Assembly (NCBI GenBank): GCA_029266295.1
Contig: JAQSXD010000005.1
Location: forward strand, 1 to 26,821
DNA from: Bacillota bacterium
Lineage (GTDB): Bacteria > Bacillota > Clostridia > Peptostreptococcales > Anaerovoracaceae
Length of the DNA: 26,821 nt
Direction: 5' to 3'
The notes beneath the pieces are model-generated. The model was not told the origin of the DNA. It ran no database searches and saw only the letters and a list, made by a program, of their open reading frames with translations. Positions within the stretch are counted from its first letter, which is position 1, and every line of letters begins with the position of its first letter. Below, in pieces: positions 24,090 to 26,821 of the stretch. The translations under genes were made by a program, and so were the position numbers.

Positions 24090-24141
24090 TACCGGAATTT
24101 CCAGTGAATGCCCAGATCTGTCAATCAAGTCATACGCAATC

Positions 24142-24180
24142 AAAAAACCGGAGTTTCCTTGTGGATATCTCCGGTTTTTT
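24142..24180. terminator. Bidirectional terminator after the ferredoxin
   Basis: AAAAAACCGGAG (24142-24153) and CTCCGGTTTTTT (24169-24180) form a perfect 12-pair stem with U-runs in both directions. Confidence 0.93.
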
Positions 24181-24242
24181 AATGATTCTGCCAACACGTT
24201 TTTCAACAGGCACAAAACGTGTATTTTTAAGGTTCTATATTC

Positions 24243-24374
24243 TTTTCCACATGATTTCAAAAATTGTATACAATCTTATACACACTTGCCTGTGGGAAAA
24301 TAAAACCGTATATACCGTTGATATTTCAATGCGCCCCATCCTTTTTCGACAGGATTCTACAGATTTTATCCACA
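24243..24374. other. DnaA-box cluster A, downstream of the patatin gene
   Basis: Three boxes on the plus strand match or nearly match TTATCCACA: TTTTCCACA (24243-24251), TTATACACA (24276-24284) and a perfect TTATCCACA (24366-24374). A weaker inverse match is at 24291-24299. The palindrome ATTGTATACAAT (24263-24274) lies between the first two boxes. On the minus strand TGTCGAAAAA (24342-24351) fits a Spo0A box. The stretch separates two convergent genes, so no promoter is expected. Cluster B has the same order and spacing. Confidence 0.7.
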
Positions 24375-24382
24375 GCCTGTTG

Positions 24383-25261
24383 TTAGTATTTCAGAAATTC
24401 CTTCCATGCAGGCAAATCCCGTTTTCCTTGTTCATATCCCAATCTGTAGCTCTCTGCTAGTTTTGAATAATTGACTTCACGGTTCGAAACAGGCATGGTT
24501 TCAGGATATACAAGAAATGCCTTACCCTCTTTTTCAAGGTCTTCCAGTTCGTCCAGCGTCCTGTTATATGCGTTGTGTCGATTCAGCATTGCTTCGGCAA
24601 CCAACGGGTATTTCCGATAGATATTTTTGATGGCCCCTCGATACTTAACCGGCGTCTTTCGATAGCCTTTTGGCCGGGTTAGGATGACAAAAAATTTCTT
24701 CATTCCGTCGGTCTTCGCAATATCCAAAGGGATGCCTCCTCCCAAGCCTCCGTCCACGTAATAACAATGGTCATAGTAAGTAGGCGGCATAAAGACGGGC
24801 ATAGAAGATGATGATCTTACGATTTTCGCCAAATCCGGAATACTTCTAATGTCGTGTTTTGAGAAATATCTCATCTCGCCGGAGTCACGGTCAAAGGCTC
24901 CGATGCGAAGCCGAGCCGGGTTTTCTAAAAAAGTTTGCATATCAAAGGGCAGGGCAGCTTCCTGATAGGGTGTCTCTTCATAGATATATTTTGCTCTGAA
25001 AAATCCTTCACCTCGAACGAAGGAGTTCCAGCCCCCGAATTGGGGATCCAAAACCAAATCAACGAAAGAGCGTTTTGCCCGCTGAGTATCTCGTGATAGA
25101 TAATTTACACTATGGCTGGATCCAGCAGAGATCCCCGCCACATAATCAAAATACAGCTCATTCTCCAAGAGGTTGTTGAGAAATCCGGCTGTATAGCTCG
25201 CTCTCATCCCGCCACCTTCAAAAATGAGCGCTATTTCGCTGATATTATTTTGAATTGTCAT
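24383..25261 (-). CDS. Patatin-like phospholipase / acyl hydrolase
   Basis: A 292-residue soluble patatin-family lipase with a Ser-Asp dyad that cleaves acyl esters of phospholipids. The oxyanion motif EGGGMR is at 15-20, the nucleophile S45 lies in GISAGSS (GXSXG), and the catalytic D170 in YYVDGGLGGGIP (DGG). No signal peptide or membrane segment is visible. The length and C-terminal region fit the YjjU/RssA-like bacterial patatins. The ATG at 25259-25261 is preceded by AAGGAAGTGGTGA. It stands alone and is flanked on both sides by matching DnaA-box clusters; its promoter is not obvious. The physiological substrate is unknown. Confidence 0.92.
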   Translation of the reverse strand: MTIQNNISEIALIFEGGGMRASYTAGFLNNLLENELYFDYVAGISAGSSHSVNYLSRDTQRAKRSFVDLVLDPQFGGWNSFVRGEGFFRAKYIYEETPYQEAALPFDMQTFLENPARLRIGAFDRDSGEMRYFSKHDIRSIPDLAKIVRSSSSMPVFMPPTYYDHCYYVDGGLGGGIPLDIAKTDGMKKFFVILTRPKGYRKTPVKYRGAIKNIYRKYPLVAEAMLNRHNAYNRTLDELEDLEKEGKAFLVYPETMPVSNREVNYSKLAESYRLGYEQGKRDLPAWKEFLKY

Positions 25262-25508
25262 TTCACCACTTCCTTACCAGAGCTTGTCTTCTTTCATCCC
25301 ATAAGTAGATTTTTGAGGATAATATTTCCTTTTTAGTTTACTACGTTTCTGATCGAAAATCATCCTTTTTGTAGAGCTAGGTTTAAATCAAGGTTAACAA
25401 TTGGAAACTGTCCATAAACCAAGCTTCTTCCCCCTCAACATTGTCCTCTTCTTTTGTCTCAATCTTTTCAACAGAGGAAATTATTTAGAATTTCAATGAT
25501 TAAGGTGG

Positions 25509-25639
25509 TTATCCACACGTCCAAAAAAATTGTATACAATTCTATCCACTTTGCCTTGTTAATAACTTTCACCTCTGTAATCCTTGCTATTGCAGGGTTT
25601 TATTGAAATAATCGATTCCTTTCCTTTGATTTATCCACA
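25509..25639. other. DnaA-box cluster B, upstream of the patatin gene
   Basis: Two perfect TTATCCACA boxes (25509-25517, 25631-25639) and a weaker CTATCCACT (25542-25550) occur on the plus strand. The palindrome ATTGTATACAAT (25529-25540) lies between the first two. Offsets from the first box are +20 (palindrome), +33 and +122, against +20, +33 and +123 in cluster A. Both copies point the same way and share TTGCC after the second box. In the stretch between the patatin start and this cluster (25262-25508) I see nothing that I can name. Confidence 0.72.
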
Positions 25640-25790
25640 GGCTGGGGAAATCTGGCTCCCTCACCGTCAATGACATATGGAGGTTCCCTTTCATCTTCGG
25701 ATTTTTTTAATACCTTCTTGCCCCCTGTGGTTGGAATAACTTTTTCAATTAAGACCTTAAGATTATGTAATGAAAATTGAATTGTAATAC
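25640..25790. other. AT-rich stretch beside DnaA-box cluster B
   Basis: The second half (from about 25740) is strongly AT-rich. TTCAATTAAG occurs twice in direct orientation (25744-25753 and 25803-25812, the second inside the tRNA promoter spacer). AATACCTT (25709-25716) is inverted relative to AAGGTATT (25810-25817). It could be an unwinding region if the clusters form an origin; otherwise it is ordinary intergenic sequence. Confidence 0.35.
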
Positions 25791-25819
25791 TTGCTTTTTT
25801 TATTCAATTAAGGTATTAT
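25791..25819 (+). promoter_or_regulatory. Sigma-A promoter of tRNA-Gly
   Basis: TTGCTT (25791-25796), a 17-base spacer and TATTAT (25814-25819) place the start near 25826, about 23 bases before the tRNA. Confidence 0.7.
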
Positions 25820-25848
25820 TTTATTCGCAGGTTAAATAGGATTAATGT

Positions 25849-25922
25849 GCGGGTGTAGTTCAATGGCAGAACACCAGCTTCCCAAGCTGGATACGGGGGT
25901 CCGATTCCCCTCACCCGCTCCA
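25849..25922 (+). tRNA. tRNA-Gly, anticodon CCC
   Basis: A complete cloverleaf with encoded CCA. Acceptor stem GCGGGTG/CACCCGC, anticodon stem CCAGC/GCTGG around loop TTCCCAA (anticodon CCC, reading GGG), T-arm with loop TCCGATT, discriminator T and CCA at 25920-25922. The D-arm TAGTTCAATGGCAGA is standard. It has its own promoter and terminator. Confidence 0.95.
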
Positions 25923-25925
25923 ACA

Positions 25926-25961
25926 AACAAAGGCATTCTGAATCGAGTGCCTTTGTTTTTT
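25926..25961 (+). terminator. Terminator of tRNA-Gly
   Basis: AACAAAGGCA (25926-25935) pairs with TGCCTTTGTT (25948-25957), followed by further T residues. It starts 3 bases after the tRNA CCA end. Confidence 0.92.
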
Positions 25962-25972
25962 ATTTATCCAGA

Positions 25973-26066
25973 AGGGGAATCGGACCCGAAAGGGCATTGA
26001 GCGTTACGAAAACCATCGAGCATGGTTTTTAGCAAGATGGTCCAAGCCTGCCCTGCAGGCGCAGGG
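25973..26066. repeat. Structured GC-rich element with inverted copy of the tRNA-Gly T-arm
   Basis: AGGGGAATCGGACCC (25973-25987) is the exact inverse of tRNA bases 25897-25911. It is followed by CCC-GAAA-GGG, by AAAACCAT/ATGGTTTT (about 26008-26032), by a GGACC...GGTCC pairing, and by the GC-rich palindrome GCCCTGC-AGGC-GCAGGGC near 26050-26067. The dense nested pairing suggests a folded RNA or an extragenic repeat element rather than coding sequence; no ORF spans it. Confidence 0.55.
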
Positions 26067-26070
26067 CGGC

Positions 26071-26116
26071 AAAAAAAGTGAGGCCGCAGACTCTCTTTTC
26101 TGAAAATCTGCGGCCT
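26071..26116 (-). terminator. Terminator of the SpoIIQ-like gene
   Basis: On the minus strand AGGCCGCAGA and TCTGCGGCCT form a 10-pair stem (26107-26116 with 26081-26090), followed by CAC and seven T residues (26071-26077). It begins 5 bases after the stop codon. Confidence 0.92.
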
Positions 26117-26121
26117 ATGGA

Positions 26122-26793
26122 TTATCTAATATAGCTGCTAGGGTCAATCGGAATTCCGTCTTTCAGCACTTCAAAATGTAAATGTGGAGTCTCTAAACTC
26201 TCAAACAGTGAAGAACTTCCAACACCGCTGATGGCTTGTCCTTTTTTGACAACATCTCCCTCACCAATCATTTTTGTTGTACTTAGATTAGAATATCTTG
26301 TTACAATGCCGTCGCCATGTGCAATCTCAATGGTGATTCCCAATTTGTCGTCATTATATACCTTTGTTATGGTTCCATCACCCGCAGCCAGCACCGGGGT
26401 ATCTGTAGGAGCCTCAATGTCTACTCCGGTATGAACAATAAATTGATCCAGTGTAGGAGAATAAATTGGCACATCCTTTGAAAATTCTTTTACTACTTTT
26501 CCCTCTAGGGGTACCGTAAAGGAAGTTGCCTTTTTCTCATTTGTTCCCGGAGTCTGAGCAGGCTCTGGTTTTTGTGCAGTACTGTCAATGGTCGGTACTG
26601 GTTTTACTACGTCCTGCCCCCCCTGATCAATCATATTATCGTCTTGTGCAATATTAATATTATCGTCATCATCAAGATTCAGTTGATCAAAATTGGATTT
26701 CATCGTGAAGATCGACGCAATTGCAACTACACAGAAGCAAAGAACAAGTGCAACAGCTACTCTGTCATTTGGTTTTTTAGGATTCAATCGCAT
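26122..26793 (-). CDS. spoIIQ: Membrane-anchored M23 (LytM) peptidase-family protein, probable SpoIIQ
   Basis: A 223-residue protein with a short basic N-terminus, one membrane helix (about residues 12-30, VAVALVLCFCVVAIASIF), an acidic, Pro-rich linker and a LytM domain (about 90-223). All zinc ligands are present: H121 and D125 in HTGVDIEAP, and H204 and H206 in HLHFE. In Bacillus SpoIIQ the site is degenerate, whereas clostridial SpoIIQ keeps the ligands, so this is the clostridial pattern. SpoIIQ is made in the forespore and joins SpoIIIAH to link it to the mother cell during engulfment. The frame is open to a TTG at 26808, but the ATG at 26791-26793 has GGAGG 8 bases upstream. Another M23 cell-wall hydrolase remains possible; its promoter is outside the window. 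Confidence 0.75.
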   Translation of the reverse strand: MRLNPKKPNDRVAVALVLCFCVVAIASIFTMKSNFDQLNLDDDDNINIAQDDNMIDQGGQDVVKPVPTIDSTAQKPEPAQTPGTNEKKATSFTVPLEGKVVKEFSKDVPIYSPTLDQFIVHTGVDIEAPTDTPVLAAGDGTITKVYNDDKLGITIEIAHGDGIVTRYSNLSTTKMIGEGDVVKKGQAISGVGSSSLFESLETPHLHFEVLKDGIPIDPSSYIR

Positions 26794-26821
26794 ATAAAAC
26801 ACCTCCAACAGTATTATTTCC

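Noticed and set aside
25923..26070. Attachment site of an integrated element at the tRNA-Gly gene
   Set aside because: The repeated tRNA segment is inverted rather than direct, and no integrase or phage gene is nearby.

Overview
The window looks like part of a chromosome from an anaerobic, endospore-forming member of the Clostridia. The evidence is a spoIIID gene with a sigma-E-type promoter, a SpoIIQ-like M23 protein, a single-cluster clostridial ferredoxin, a class-F-type flavodiiron O2 reductase, and many TTG starts behind strong GGAGG ribosome-binding sites. Species and genus cannot be fixed from sequence alone. No phage, CRISPR array, rRNA or complete insertion sequence is present.

Layout, left to right. 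(1) 46-3133, minus strand: a DUF1836 regulator with its own promoter and an overlapping palindrome, a THUMP-domain rRNA methyltransferase, and mreB with its own promoter and terminator. (2) 3414-12227, minus: an arginine/carbamoyl-phosphate operon in the order argC-argJ-argB-argD-carA-carB. One sigma-A promoter preceded by a tandem pair of ArgR boxes drives it. argF is not at its end. (3) 12228-13296: a divergent control region, spoIIID (+), a bidirectional terminator, and a promoter-driven short minus-strand transcript of unknown content. (4) 13297-15651, minus: a membrane Cache-PAS-GGDEF-EAL cyclic-di-GMP protein with a tiny overlapping upstream ORF. (5) 16045-17235, plus: a beta-helix protein of unknown role. 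(6) 17323-21509, minus: pyrG followed closely by the flavodiiron-rubredoxin-reductase fusion. (7) 21510-22129: a 620-base intergenic region with a truncated ORF abutting an IS-end-like palindrome. (8) 22130-24089, plus: an L-threonine aldolase-like enzyme, a cupin and a ferredoxin. (9) 24090-25848: a patatin-like lipase gene flanked on both sides by matching DnaA-box clusters. (10) 25849-26793: tRNA-Gly(CCC), a structured element carrying an inverted copy of the tRNA T-arm, and the SpoIIQ-like gene.

The arg/car genes convert N-acetylglutamate to ornithine and supply carbamoyl phosphate for arginine and pyrimidines; pyrG completes CTP synthesis further along. spoIIID, mreB and the SpoIIQ-like gene are neighbours in some other Clostridia but are here separated by the arg operon and by about 13 kb of other genes.

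The least expected feature is the duplicated DnaA-box module around the patatin gene. In both copies the first box, a 12-base palindrome and the second box lie at offsets 0, +20 and +33, and a third box lies at +123 or +122. One copy sits between two convergent genes, where no promoter is expected. It may be an origin-like or DnaA-titrating element, which I infer from motif layout only.
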